Source: an uncultured Porphyromonadaceae bacterium
Lineage (GTDB): Bacteria > Bacteroidota > Bacteroidia > Bacteroidales > Muribaculaceae
Direction of reading: 5' to 3'
NCBI GenBank assembly: GCA_947174335.1
Contig: CAMWIM010000001.1
Coordinates: forward strand, 1 to 64,000
DNA length: 64,000 nucleotides
Under the pieces are notes generated by a model. It was not told the origin of the DNA. It was given only the letters and a program-made list of their open reading frames with translations, and did not search any database. The position numbers and the translations under genes were made by a program. How positions within the stretch are numbered: the first letter of the stretch is position 1; every line of letters begins with the position of its first letter. Shown here piece after piece: positions 19,300-28,056 of the stretch.

Positions 19300-20180
19300 T
19301 AAGCATTATCACACCAACATATAATCGCGCTAATCTGCTTGGTAGGCTTTATGAAAGTCTAAACGCTCAGAGCTGTATCGATTTTGAGTGGATTGTAGTT
19401 GATGACGGGTCAACTGATAATACAACCGAAACGATTAAGCGTTTTATTAGTGAGAATAAATTTCCAATCACGTTATTACATCAATCAAATAACGGGAAGC
19501 ATACAGCCATAAATCTGGCTATGCATCATTGCAACAAAGAATGGATATGCATTATTGACAGTGACGACCGATTGACACCAAATGCTATCGAAGTTTTATC
19601 TCATGAAGCAAAACAAATTGACTCTAACAACATCTGTGGCATAAGTGCTTTAAAAGTAACTCCTGACGGTCATACAATAGGTAAACATCCTGAAAATAGA
19701 ACCATTGATATGTCTTTTTTTGACTATTACTTCAACTATAGTTTTAAAGGAGATCGTCTTCTAATGTTCCGTTCAAATCTGATGAAATGTAATCCGTTCC
19801 CGGTATTTGAAAATGAAAAATTTATTCCTGAGGGTGTCGTTTGGCAGGGTATTACCAATGACAAACTCGTTCGTTTCATTAACTCTAAACTGAATATTTG
19901 CGAATATCTGCCTGATGGACTGACCGCGCAATATCGAGAGTTAATGGAGAAAAATCCCGTCGGTAATGCTTTATATTATAAGATTTTATCCGAAAACAAG
20001 CGTGCAACATCAATTACAAAAATTAAATGTTCGGTTTTGCACCTTTATCTAATCGAAATTGCATTAAAAAACGGGAGTGACATATCATCAATTTTACCCG
20101 ATAAAAAGCTCCGTCACTATTATTTATTAGCAAAGATATTAATGCCCATATATAAATTGAAACGTATTCTTTGGAATTAA
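19296..20180 (+). CDS. Family 2 glycosyltransferase
   Basis: A 294-residue GT-A enzyme that adds a sugar from a nucleotide donor. The N-terminus has the GT2 pattern ISIITPTYNRANLL, the donor-binding VVDDGSTDNT, and the metal-binding DSDDRL. The later half lacks membrane helices, so it acts on the cytoplasmic face. Start overlaps the flippase stop, implying both work on the same glycan. Acceptor and sugar cannot be told. Confidence 0.9.
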   Translation: MISIITPTYNRANLLGRLYESLNAQSCIDFEWIVVDDGSTDNTTETIKRFISENKFPITLLHQSNNGKHTAINLAMHHCNKEWICIIDSDDRLTPNAIEVLSHEAKQIDSNNICGISALKVTPDGHTIGKHPENRTIDMSFFDYYFNYSFKGDRLLMFRSNLMKCNPFPVFENEKFIPEGVVWQGITNDKLVRFINSKLNICEYLPDGLTAQYRELMEKNPVGNALYYKILSENKRATSITKIKCSVLHLYLIEIALKNGSDISSILPDKKLRHYYLLAKILMPIYKLKRILWN

Positions 20181-20182
20181 AC

Positions 20183-20213
20183 TTTCACGTTTTAAATTTT
20201 AGATGTATCTTTG
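20183..20213 (+). promoter_or_regulatory. Promoter of the porin-queC operon
   Basis: TTTC (20183-20186), 19 bases, TATCTTTG (20206-20213). The -7 element is a perfect TAnnTTTG; the -33 has one mismatch. The leader would be about 15 bases. Confidence 0.55.
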
Positions 20214-20234
20214 CAGGAGTTATAACAACCAATT

Positions 20235-22196
20235 ATGCGAAGAATATATATATTCATACTCATCATAGCATTTTTACCACTACTCTCGACTGCGCAAAAG
20301 AAGCCTAAGATTGAACCGGGATACGCGTGGAAACTTGAGCCTCCTCTTGGCTTACACGAGCCATCCACAATCGATACGCTTCTTTTGAACTATTATCGCT
20401 TGTCAGTTCCGTCAGATGTATCAGATGCTTACGCTACAACCGGTAACCTTGGGGCTGAAGGTCTCAACTTGATTTTTTTTGATCGCAAGCCAATGAGTGA
20501 CTTCTTCTTTAACGACGCTCTTTATCATTGGCTTCCGGCTGAATCAAAAATGAAATTCTATAACACACGTATCCCGATGACACTTCTCAGTTATAACACC
20601 GGTGGTGGTCGAGATAATGCTCAAGACAGGCTCTCAGGTGTGTTTTCAGGCAATATCAACAAACGTGCTCAAATTGGTGCACTTGTCGATTATCTGTATT
20701 CTAAAGGAAGTTATAACAATCAGGCTGACAAAGACTTTACTTGGGGATTTTCAGGTTCATACATAGGTGAAAAATATGAATTTCAAGGATACTTCAATCA
20801 TTTCAACTTCCTTAATAAAGAGAATGGTGGTATCACCGACGATTTATATATCACAGACCCGGCAGAAGTTCAAGGTGGTACAACATCTATCAAGACTAAA
20901 AATATCCCGACCCGACTCAACAACTCTCACTCAAGAGTAGTTGGAACTGATTTATATCTCAATAACCGTTATAAATTCGGTTATTACCATGAAGACCCAC
21001 CTGAAGAAGGTGATTCAGTACCTCGACGCACCTATATTCCAGTATCAAGCATAATCTGGACGTTCAAATATAATGACAACAAGCATATTTTTAATGCTAC
21101 GACCAATGAGAATAACTTTTGGGAACACTCCTACCTAAATGCTGCAAGGACATATGACCGTACAACCGCATGGTCTTTAACCAATACGGTCGGAATCTCT
21201 CTGCTTGAAGGTTTTAATAAATGGGCTAAAGCAGGTTTGTCTGCTTTTGCCACCCATCGTATAAATAAATATTTCCAAACTCCCGATACAATTACCGGAG
21301 TTTTGCCTCTGCCTGAAGGATTGACACCCAACCCATACCCCGATATTGCACCTAAAGGAACTGAAAACTTCTTTTGGATTGGAGCTCAATTGACAAAACA
21401 ACAGGGAGCTGTATTGAATTACTCGGCAACCGCACAAATCGGAATGATTGCACGTGCTGCCGGAGAAGTTAAACTTGACGGGGAGGTAAACACCCACATT
21501 CCCCTCTTCGGTGACACCGTAAGTATTTCGGGATATGGTCACTTCTACAATGTGGCCGCTCCATATTTTATGAATAACTATATTTCAAACCACTTTATCT
21601 GGAAAAATGACTTTGGCAAAAGTCGTTCATTTAAAGCAGGAGGTAATATAGATATTCCATTTTCACGAACTCATCTTGATATAGGTGTTGAAAATATCCA
21701 GAACCATATCTATTTTAATTCTGAATGTCTCCCGACTCAGTATTCAGGCAATGTTCAAATTATCTGTGCCCGACTACAACAAAATTTTAAATTCGGACCT
21801 TTGAACTGGGATAACACGGTAACCTACCAGACATCAACCCAACAAAATATTATTCCATTACCAAAACTTGCGGTCTACTCTAATCTGTATCTGTTATTTA
21901 GAGTAGCAGGCGTATTACATGTTCAAATCGGAGTAGACTGCGATTATTATACTAAATACAAGAGTGTAAATTACCAGCCAGCCACAATGAGTTTCTACAA
22001 TCAAAATCAATATGAATGTGGTAACTATCCCTTCATGAATGCCTATGCAAACATGAAGCTATCAAAAGCACGTTTCTACGTTCTTTACTCTCATGTAAAT
22101 CAAGGTTTGTTCGGGTCTAATTATTTTTCAATGCCCCACTATCCTCTCAATCCACGCCGATTCCAATTTGGTATTTCAGTAGACTTTGCCAACTAA
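20235..22196 (+). CDS. Putative outer-membrane beta-barrel porin
   Basis: A 653-residue exported protein: signal peptide MRRIYIFILIIAFLPLLSTAQ, a short linker, then a long series of alternating aromatic/polar strands typical of a large beta-barrel, ending in FQFGISVDFAN. It resembles the Bacteroidota proteins labelled putative porin. The stop codon overlaps the start of the next gene by one base (TAATG), so the barrel is translationally coupled to a periplasmic binding protein. That suggests the pair takes up one small solute. Substrate unknown. Confidence 0.8.
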   Translation: MRRIYIFILIIAFLPLLSTAQKKPKIEPGYAWKLEPPLGLHEPSTIDTLLLNYYRLSVPSDVSDAYATTGNLGAEGLNLIFFDRKPMSDFFFNDALYHWLPAESKMKFYNTRIPMTLLSYNTGGGRDNAQDRLSGVFSGNINKRAQIGALVDYLYSKGSYNNQADKDFTWGFSGSYIGEKYEFQGYFNHFNFLNKENGGITDDLYITDPAEVQGGTTSIKTKNIPTRLNNSHSRVVGTDLYLNNRYKFGYYHEDPPEEGDSVPRRTYIPVSSIIWTFKYNDNKHIFNATTNENNFWEHSYLNAARTYDRTTAWSLTNTVGISLLEGFNKWAKAGLSAFATHRINKYFQTPDTITGVLPLPEGLTPNPYPDIAPKGTENFFWIGAQLTKQQGAVLNYSATAQIGMIARAAGEVKLDGEVNTHIPLFGDTVSISGYGHFYNVAAPYFMNNYISNHFIWKNDFGKSRSFKAGGNIDIPFSRTHLDIGVENIQNHIYFNSECLPTQYSGNVQIICARLQQNFKFGPLNWDNTVTYQTSTQQNIIPLPKLAVYSNLYLLFRVAGVLHVQIGVDCDYYTKYKSVNYQPATMSFYNQNQYECGNYPFMNAYANMKLSKARFYVLYSHVNQGLFGSNYFSMPHYPLNPRRFQFGISVDFAN

Positions 22197-23017
22197 TGAA
22201 ACGAATTAAATTAACAAAGAAAAAAATACGTCGATATTCCACCGTATTGGTAATTCTGATTGTATTAGTATTCCTAATCAAACAATGTACCGCACCGTTA
22301 TCAGGCAATCATAACAGACGTGCAGGCGGAGATACAATAAACGTTGCTATCGAAATATCTCCGACGTCAATAAAGACCGATGGAGACACACTTTCGGGAT
22401 TCCATTATGAAATTCTTCAGGATTTTGCGAAGGAGAAAAATATCAACATCCAATTTTCAGGATTTTCAAATCTGAAAACCGCAATTGAAGGTTTGAATAA
22501 AGGTCGATATGACCTCATTGTCAGTGATATTCCGACCACTGCCAAACTAAAAGCCGACTATATATTTACCGACCCTATATATATTGATCGTCGCGTTCTT
22601 GTAAAACGTAAATCAGAAGATACAATTCAGTTTTCCCATATCGCGCTTGCCGGTGATACGATTTTTGTAGCGGCAGGAGCACCGGCTTCAGACCGTCTTG
22701 CCAATCTTTCCCGCGAAATCGGCGATACAATACATATTATTGAAGACCCGGAATATGGACCGGAACAGCTTGCCATTTTAGTCGCATTAGGCGAAATCAA
22801 GCAAGCTGTCGTAGGCGAGGAAATAGCCCGACATATTGCCGCAGATTATCCCAATCTTGACATTTCAAACGCAGTGTCATTCAATCAGTTTCAATCATGG
22901 ATGACAACTCCTAAACATCAAGAACTTTGCGATTCTATCAACAGTTGGTTTGCCAAATACAATAAAACCAAGCGATTCAAAAATTTAAAATCAAAATATC
23001 TACATTCCACTAAATAG
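22196..23017 (+). CDS. Membrane-anchored family 3 solute-binding protein
   Basis: A 273-residue protein with a basic N-terminus and one uncleaved-looking hydrophobic helix (about 14-28, followed by QCTAP), then a type II periplasmic binding fold: [39 protein letters not shown], and [14 protein letters not shown]. It is of the amino-acid-binding (SBP_bac_3) family, also used by MltF-like proteins, but no lytic transglycosylase domain follows. There is no permease or ATPase beside it. Coupled to the porin upstream and 14 bases before queF. Confidence 0.82.
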   Translation: MKRIKLTKKKIRRYSTVLVILIVLVFLIKQCTAPLSGNHNRRAGGDTINVAIEISPTSIKTDGDTLSGFHYEILQDFAKEKNINIQFSGFSNLKTAIEGLNKGRYDLIVSDIPTTAKLKADYIFTDPIYIDRRVLVKRKSEDTIQFSHIALAGDTIFVAAGAPASDRLANLSREIGDTIHIIEDPEYGPEQLAILVALGEIKQAVVGEEIARHIAADYPNLDISNAVSFNQFQSWMTTPKHQELCDSINSWFAKYNKTKRFKNLKSKYLHSTK

Positions 23018-23031
23018 TTTTCATCTCTACT

Positions 23032-23523
23032 ATGCCACGAACCGAACAACAGTTAAAGGGAGTTACTCTACTCGGGAATACCGGTGTAAAATACCCTACC
23101 CAATATGCACCCGAAGTCCTTGAAACTTTTGATAATAAGCATCCCGAAAACGAATATCTCGTTACATTCACTTGTCCCGAATTCACTTCGCTCTGTCCTA
23201 AAACCGGGCAGCCCGATTTTGCTAAAATTGTAATCAATTACATTCCCAATATAAAGATGGTTGAAAGCAAAAGCTTGAAACTATATCTATTCAGCTTCCG
23301 CAACCATGGCGATTTTCATGAAGATTGTATAAACATCATCATGAACGACCTCGTCAAATTAATGGACCCTCGTTACATTGAAGTCATCGGTTTCTTTACT
23401 CCACGCGGTGGAATCTCTATTTATCCATTTGCTAATTATGCTGATGCTGATCACAAACAGTTGGCGCAGGACCGTCGATTGACAGCATTTAACTATGGTA
23501 TTGAAATTATAAATAAAAAATGA
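23032..23523 (+). CDS. queF: NADPH-dependent 7-cyano-7-deazaguanine reductase
   Basis: QueF reduces preQ0 to preQ1 in queuosine synthesis. The 163-residue single-domain (YkvM-type) protein has the catalytic Cys in [15 protein letters not shown] (about C55) and the NADPH-binding [21 protein letters not shown] block. Its stop overlaps the queC start by 4 bases (ATGA). QueD and QueE are not in the window. Confidence 0.95.
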   Translation: MPRTEQQLKGVTLLGNTGVKYPTQYAPEVLETFDNKHPENEYLVTFTCPEFTSLCPKTGQPDFAKIVINYIPNIKMVESKSLKLYLFSFRNHGDFHEDCINIIMNDLVKLMDPRYIEVIGFFTPRGGISIYPFANYADADHKQLAQDRRLTAFNYGIEIINKK

Positions 23524-24179
23524 TAGATAAAGCCGTTTTAATACTTTCAGGTGGCATGGATTCAACCACCATGCTCTATGAATTTAAAGACTCAATTGCT
23601 GCCGCCATAAATTTTAATTATGGTTCAAATCACAATCAACGGGAGGCTGAATGTGCCAGAATCCATTGCAAAAAACTTGGTATCGAGTTAATCGAAATAG
23701 ACCTCGCCTTTATCCATCAGTATTTTAAAAGTTCGTTGCTCTCCGGAGCCGACGCTATACCCGATGCCGACTATGCCGAAGAAAACTTGAAATCGACCGT
23801 TGTTCCTTTCAGGAACGGAATTATGCTTTCGATAGCTGCCGGTATAGCAGAGAGTCGTGGATTGAATACAGTTATGATGGCAAATCACTCGGGCGACCAT
23901 GCAATTTATCCCGATTGCACATCACGCTTTGTTATAGCAATGGATGCCGCTATCCAAGCCGGAACATACGCACCGGTCAAGCTAATTGCCCCTTATACCG
24001 GACTGACCAAATCTGATATCGCCAAACGCGGCAAAGAATTGGGTATTGACTACTCGCTTACTTACAGCTGTTATCGCGGCGGAAAGAATCATTGCGGAAC
24101 CTGTGCTACATGTAGAGAGCGTCGCCAATCACTACTTGAAGCAGGAATTGACGACACTACCGAATATGATTCAATTTAA
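23520..24179 (+). CDS. queC: 7-cyano-7-deazaguanine synthase
   Basis: QueC makes preQ0 from 7-carboxy-7-deazaguanine, ammonia and ATP. The 219-residue protein has the PP-loop ATP motif LSGGMDSTT near the N-terminus and the C-terminal zinc site [19 protein letters not shown] (four Cys). It is the last gene of the porin/SBP/queF/queC unit; its product feeds QueF. Confidence 0.96.
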   Translation: MIDKAVLILSGGMDSTTMLYEFKDSIAAAINFNYGSNHNQREAECARIHCKKLGIELIEIDLAFIHQYFKSSLLSGADAIPDADYAEENLKSTVVPFRNGIMLSIAAGIAESRGLNTVMMANHSGDHAIYPDCTSRFVIAMDAAIQAGTYAPVKLIAPYTGLTKSDIAKRGKELGIDYSLTYSCYRGGKNHCGTCATCRERRQSLLEAGIDDTTEYDSI

Positions 24180-24210
24180 AAATTATTTCTTGTAAAGCTT
24201 ATATGTCTAA

Positions 24211-25794
24211 TCAGTCGTCATAGTCATATAACAGTTCAAAATCATCAACATACAATACACTTCCACTTCCTCCGGTAAAGAAATCGCCATATTTACTTGC
24301 CGATGCAACTATAACAATATGTGTCGGGATACGATTAGTTGCGTTATAATTGAACTTAATTTCAAATTCTCTATAACTATTAACTGATTCTCCAAGCTGA
24401 AAGTTTCCGTAGGCAATCACCGAGGGGTCATTAGGACTGAACAACTGAAGATTCTTGGGGTTAGTCCTAATTATGTATGGCTCACCCTTATCAGAAAGCG
24501 CACACCATATATTACATGTGTCGGGGCGTCCCTTCAGGTATTCATATCCCGAACCTGCTGTTGAGTTTGATATTGTGGTTGATTTGTATTTAAAATAACC
24601 TCTCAATTTGGTCGGACGCTCGGTAAATTCGCGACCGAATGATAAAATACCGTTTGTACCGTCAGTTGCCACATAATATCCGGTAAAGATATTTCCGGCT
24701 GCAAGTTTTCCGATAGCACCGATACCTACAAAGCGTGTTTCAAGACAAGCAGATTTTCCGCTTCCGGTTGGAGTGTCATCACTCGGATATGTATTACTTG
24801 TACCAAGAGTTGTCGCACCTTTATTACCGGAATCCCAGAACGGGTCAGCACCTTCAGCCCACGGATTCCAAACTTTTCCGTTTAACCACCAGTTATTAAA
24901 ATCGGTATTGGGTACTTGGAGAGTAACACCGGTTGTGAAAGACAATTCAGAACCATATTCCTCATTACTGTAAGCCCTGACATGGTAAGTTGTCAAAGGT
25001 TCAAGATGAACGAGACGGCAAGTAAATGAGCCTCCGTTAGTTGTAATCCATTCTTTAGGAGCGCGTGTCCATTCAGTATCAGAATCTTTGCGATATTCAA
25101 CACCATTGTCTCTATCTTCCTCGGCTTCACCATATACCCAGCCGACACAAGTCCAGCCATCAGCACTAACAGTCGTTACCGATGCCTGGCGTGACTCAAT
25201 ATAGATATACCAAGTTTCTTTAACACCAAACTGCTCAACCTTAACTTCAACAGGACGGCTGAAATCAACCGGTCCGTCAAGCAGGTTGGTTTCAACAGTT
25301 GCTCCTTCGGGCCATAGTTTTATAGAAAGCACATTAAGAGCTGAAACATCAGCATTTGAAGATACATAGGCAATAACACGATGGGCGGGAACGTCAATTT
25401 CACTTGACCCGATTTGGTTTGCCACAGTAAAATAACGTTCTATAGGTTGGTTGGCAGTTATTGTCCAAGCATAATCCTGATACAGAGCGACTGTTACCTT
25501 TTTAGGTTCTGATAAATCAACAGGTAGCGCAGGGTCAAAGTCGACAAAATGAGATTCAGGAGTCAACGCAAAGGAGTCGACCATGACACTTCTTATGTTA
25601 ACATTTTCTTCAAGATAAACATTAACAGTCATTTCGGTTGAATCTATCTCAGCAGCCTTAAACGAGCCTGCAACATCAAAAGCACGAATATTTGCCTGTA
25701 TTCTTGGATAAGGTATATCATTTTTAATGCACCCGCTAAATACAGACAGAACTGCACAACAAAGCGGAACAAAAATATTTTTCAATCCTTTCAT
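24211..25794 (-). CDS. PCMD-domain surface lipoprotein
   Basis: A 527-residue lipoprotein: signal peptide with lipobox LSVFSGC, several N-terminal immunoglobulin-like repeats, an FN3-like stretch (GEAEEDRDNGVEYRKDSD...TYHVRAYSNEEYG), and a C-terminal PCMD domain (about 300-527; FNNWWLNGKVWNPWAEG...YVDDFELLYDYDD), the putative carbohydrate metabolism domain of Bacteroidota. It is the third gene of a unit with two beta-barrels. The glycan-related role is only the family's presumed one. Confidence 0.82.
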   Translation of the reverse strand: MKGLKNIFVPLCCAVLSVFSGCIKNDIPYPRIQANIRAFDVAGSFKAAEIDSTEMTVNVYLEENVNIRSVMVDSFALTPESHFVDFDPALPVDLSEPKKVTVALYQDYAWTITANQPIERYFTVANQIGSSEIDVPAHRVIAYVSSNADVSALNVLSIKLWPEGATVETNLLDGPVDFSRPVEVKVEQFGVKETWYIYIESRQASVTTVSADGWTCVGWVYGEAEEDRDNGVEYRKDSDTEWTRAPKEWITTNGGSFTCRLVHLEPLTTYHVRAYSNEEYGSELSFTTGVTLQVPNTDFNNWWLNGKVWNPWAEGADPFWDSGNKGATTLGTSNTYPSDDTPTGSGKSACLETRFVGIGAIGKLAAGNIFTGYYVATDGTNGILSFGREFTERPTKLRGYFKYKSTTISNSTAGSGYEYLKGRPDTCNIWCALSDKGEPYIIRTNPKNLQLFSPNDPSVIAYGNFQLGESVNSYREFEIKFNYNATNRIPTHIVIVASASKYGDFFTGGSGSVLYVDDFELLYDYDD

Positions 25795-25805
25795 AATATA
25801 TATGA

Positions 25806-26696
25806 TTATATATGGATTCCAAGTCCGAAATTGATATTGAAAATATTGAATCTAAAGTTAGCGCCCGATGAAAAACGAGTACCTTCCTCAACTTCATTTG
25901 TAATTTGTTTCTCTCGATTGAAGTTCAAGCCAAAGACGCCAAACGACACATTAAAAGAAACATTATCCATTATAAATACACATACACCCGGACTGAAATT
26001 CAAAGCTCCTGTTGTTACATTTGTACGTGTATCTTTTAATTCCTCGTTATAATAACGTTTAAAACGGCTTATTCCGCTACCCAAAGTTAAATCAACCTCA
26101 TTGAAGATAGCAAAACGTTTTGAAGCACCAAGTCCGACATAATTACGATAGAAAACCGAAGCCGAATAACTTTGTGAATAATAACTGATATTACTTATTG
26201 AAAAACTGAGATCCTCATCAATATCAACCGATAAATGCTGAAGATCAGCCATTGTCCTGACATAATTAAATTTCAAACCGATCGACTGATTATTTCTGAA
26301 GAAATATGAAATCGAAGGTCTGAGTGAATAGGCTTTTACTTTAAAATCAAGGTCGGTGATGATTGACAACATTTCAAGATCATCAGTCGAAAACTCACCA
26401 TAAGATGCAGTCAAACCAAATGCCCATTGTCCTTTGGGGATGATCAGGTAATTAAACAACCCGCGATCATATCTGCCGTAGTTTTTTTCAGGGATAATAA
26501 TACTGACCGTATCATCTCCGATTATGACCTTCTCGTCAAATCCATCGGGGCGGACAACAGTAGAATCAACCGGTATTTTTTTACGGTTCGCCATCGATTT
26601 TAAAGGATTAAATTCACTTCCAACCGGTTCAGCTACAATCTGCTGACAAAAGCCGAGACCAATTAATGCAATGATAATATATATCGCTCTTTTCAT
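25806..26696 (-). CDS. Outer-membrane beta-barrel protein, first of a tandem pair
   Basis: I start at ATG 26696 (MKRAIYIII), giving 296 residues; an ATG 3 codons upstream is possible. A signal peptide leads to a short linker and then beta-strands. It shares with the neighbour upstream the motifs IPKGQW, YRNYVGLGASKRFAIFNE and SPGVCVFI, ending in INFGLGIHI. It lies 12 bases after that paralogue and 11 bases before the PCMD lipoprotein. It is likely an outer-membrane partner of the lipoprotein. Confidence 0.75.
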   Translation of the reverse strand: MKRAIYIIIALIGLGFCQQIVAEPVGSEFNPLKSMANRKKIPVDSTVVRPDGFDEKVIIGDDTVSIIIPEKNYGRYDRGLFNYLIIPKGQWAFGLTASYGEFSTDDLEMLSIITDLDFKVKAYSLRPSISYFFRNNQSIGLKFNYVRTMADLQHLSVDIDEDLSFSISNISYYSQSYSASVFYRNYVGLGASKRFAIFNEVDLTLGSGISRFKRYYNEELKDTRTNVTTGALNFSPGVCVFIMDNVSFNVSFGVFGLNFNREKQITNEVEEGTRFSSGANFRFNIFNINFGLGIHI

Positions 26697-26708
26697 TGTC
26701 AACATAAT

Positions 26709-27452
26709 TTATAAGTAAAACACCACGCCAAACGTGATTGAAAACAGATTAACATTAAAATTGGCTGACTGTGAACGAGTGTGAGCCACATAAATCTGGT
26801 CGGTAATCGCTTTAGTTTTGTGATAAGCAAAACCGAGTACGCCGACATTAACCTCTATAGCAGAATAGTTGGTCAGGAACATACACATACCCGGAGCCAG
26901 ACCGATATCAAGCGAATAATCACGTTCAAATACTCCCGTCAGTTCTTCTCCGACACCATTAAGTAATTTTGACTCACCACCTCCAACTTGAACCTGCAGT
27001 TCATTGAACAAGCCGAAACGTTTACTGTCACCGAGACTGATATAATTACGGAATGCAGCCATTCCATAATATGTGTGGCTCAAACGATAAAGATTGGTGA
27101 TGTCATAGCTTGTTTCGCTGTCAATAATGACACTGGCGTTGCGCAGACGCGTTAACGAACGGGCATAAGCCAAACGTCCGCCGGCAGCCATGTTATCTTT
27201 GAAAGCATACATCAACATCGGTGACACTTTAAACGAATAAGTATCACCATTCAAATTTTCAATTATAAAAAACTTGTAGTTGTTTTGATCAGACTGGGTG
27301 TAACTAACACTCACACCTGTAATCCATTGCCCTTTCGGGATAAAAGAGTGTTGTTCGAGACCTCGCTTGAACACCTCCTGACTTGACAGCCCTAATGATA
27401 TACCACCTAAAAAGACTGTCAGAATCAAATATTTCAGATAGTTAGAATTCAT
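26709..27452 (-). CDS. Outer-membrane beta-barrel protein, second of a tandem pair
   Basis: Start ATG 27452 (MNSNYLKYL), 247 residues, preferred to a TTG at 27461. Signal peptide, then a barrel with IPKGQW, FRNYISLGDSKRFGLFNE and APGMCMFL, all matched in the gene downstream. The two arose by duplication. It heads the barrel-barrel-PCMD unit and is divergent from blaI across a 210-base spacer. Confidence 0.75.
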   Translation of the reverse strand: MNSNYLKYLILTVFLGGISLGLSSQEVFKRGLEQHSFIPKGQWITGVSVSYTQSDQNNYKFFIIENLNGDTYSFKVSPMLMYAFKDNMAAGGRLAYARSLTRLRNASVIIDSETSYDITNLYRLSHTYYGMAAFRNYISLGDSKRFGLFNELQVQVGGGESKLLNGVGEELTGVFERDYSLDIGLAPGMCMFLTNYSAIEVNVGVLGFAYHKTKAITDQIYVAHTRSQSANFNVNLFSITFGVVFYL

Positions 27453-27601
27453 TTCCCTCAAAACGTGTGATACATGATTATGTTTTGAAATTCAAAATTA
27501 CTCTTTTTTATTTGATAACAGAACTTATTATCAGTTAAAAAGTCTTAACCACGCTATTATGGCACTTTTTTCCATTTTTTTTAAAATTTTCTTGCATTTT
27601 T

Positions 27602-27633
27602 CTTGCATAACTAAAATTTTCGTTGTTACTTTG
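27602..27633 (+). promoter_or_regulatory. blaI-blaR1 promoter
   Basis: CTTG (27602-27605), 20 bases, TTACTTTG (27626-27633). Transcription would start near 27640, which excludes the ATG at 27636 and supports ATG 27663 for blaI. BlaI proteins usually repress their own operon; a clear operator dyad was not identified. Confidence 0.5.
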
Positions 27634-27662
27634 CGATGTTAACTAAAATAATAGTTAGAAAT

Positions 27663-28055
27663 ATGGCTAAAAAAGGAAGATTAAAAGAAATTCTAACACG
27701 TCGCGAAGAGGAACTCCTTCAAATACTTTGGAGCGCGGGCAAACCCATGGCGGTCAGAGAACTCCTCACACTGTTTCCCGAACCTCAACCCCATTTTAAC
27801 ACAGTATCAACTGTGGTACGCGGGCTCGAAGATAAAGGATATGTAAGTCATCATGAAGATCATGATGCTTTTCGTTATTTTCCGACACACGACCGTGAAT
27901 CACTTGGACGACGAAGCTTAGGCAACGTAATCAAAGGTTATTTTAATAACAGCTATCTTAATGTTGTCTCAACATTGGTTGAAGATGATACAATCTCCAT
28001 TGATGAATTAAAAGAACTCATCGAAATGATTGAACAGAAGAAAGGAGACAAATAA
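27663..28055 (+). CDS. BlaI/MecI-family transcriptional repressor
   Basis: A 130-residue winged-helix repressor: LTRREEELLQILWSAGKPMAVRELL, then the recognition-helix region HFNTVSTVVRGLEDKGYVSHH, and a C-terminal dimerisation helix. Such repressors are inactivated when the partner membrane protease BlaR1 senses a signal. The stop overlaps the leader of the next gene, with an AAAGGAG ribosome site between them. I chose ATG 27663 because the promoter places the transcript start after 27636. Confidence 0.92.
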   Translation: MAKKGRLKEILTRREEELLQILWSAGKPMAVRELLTLFPEPQPHFNTVSTVVRGLEDKGYVSHHEDHDAFRYFPTHDRESLGRRSLGNVIKGYFNNSYLNVVSTLVEDDTISIDELKELIEMIEQKKGDK

Positions 28056-28056
28056 T

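Noticed and set aside
17749-20180. Complete capsule locus
   Set aside because: Only a flippase and one glycosyltransferase are present, with no polymerase or chain-length gene.
22990-23040. preQ1 riboswitch before queF
   Set aside because: Only 14 bases separate the binding-protein stop and queF; no leader exists.
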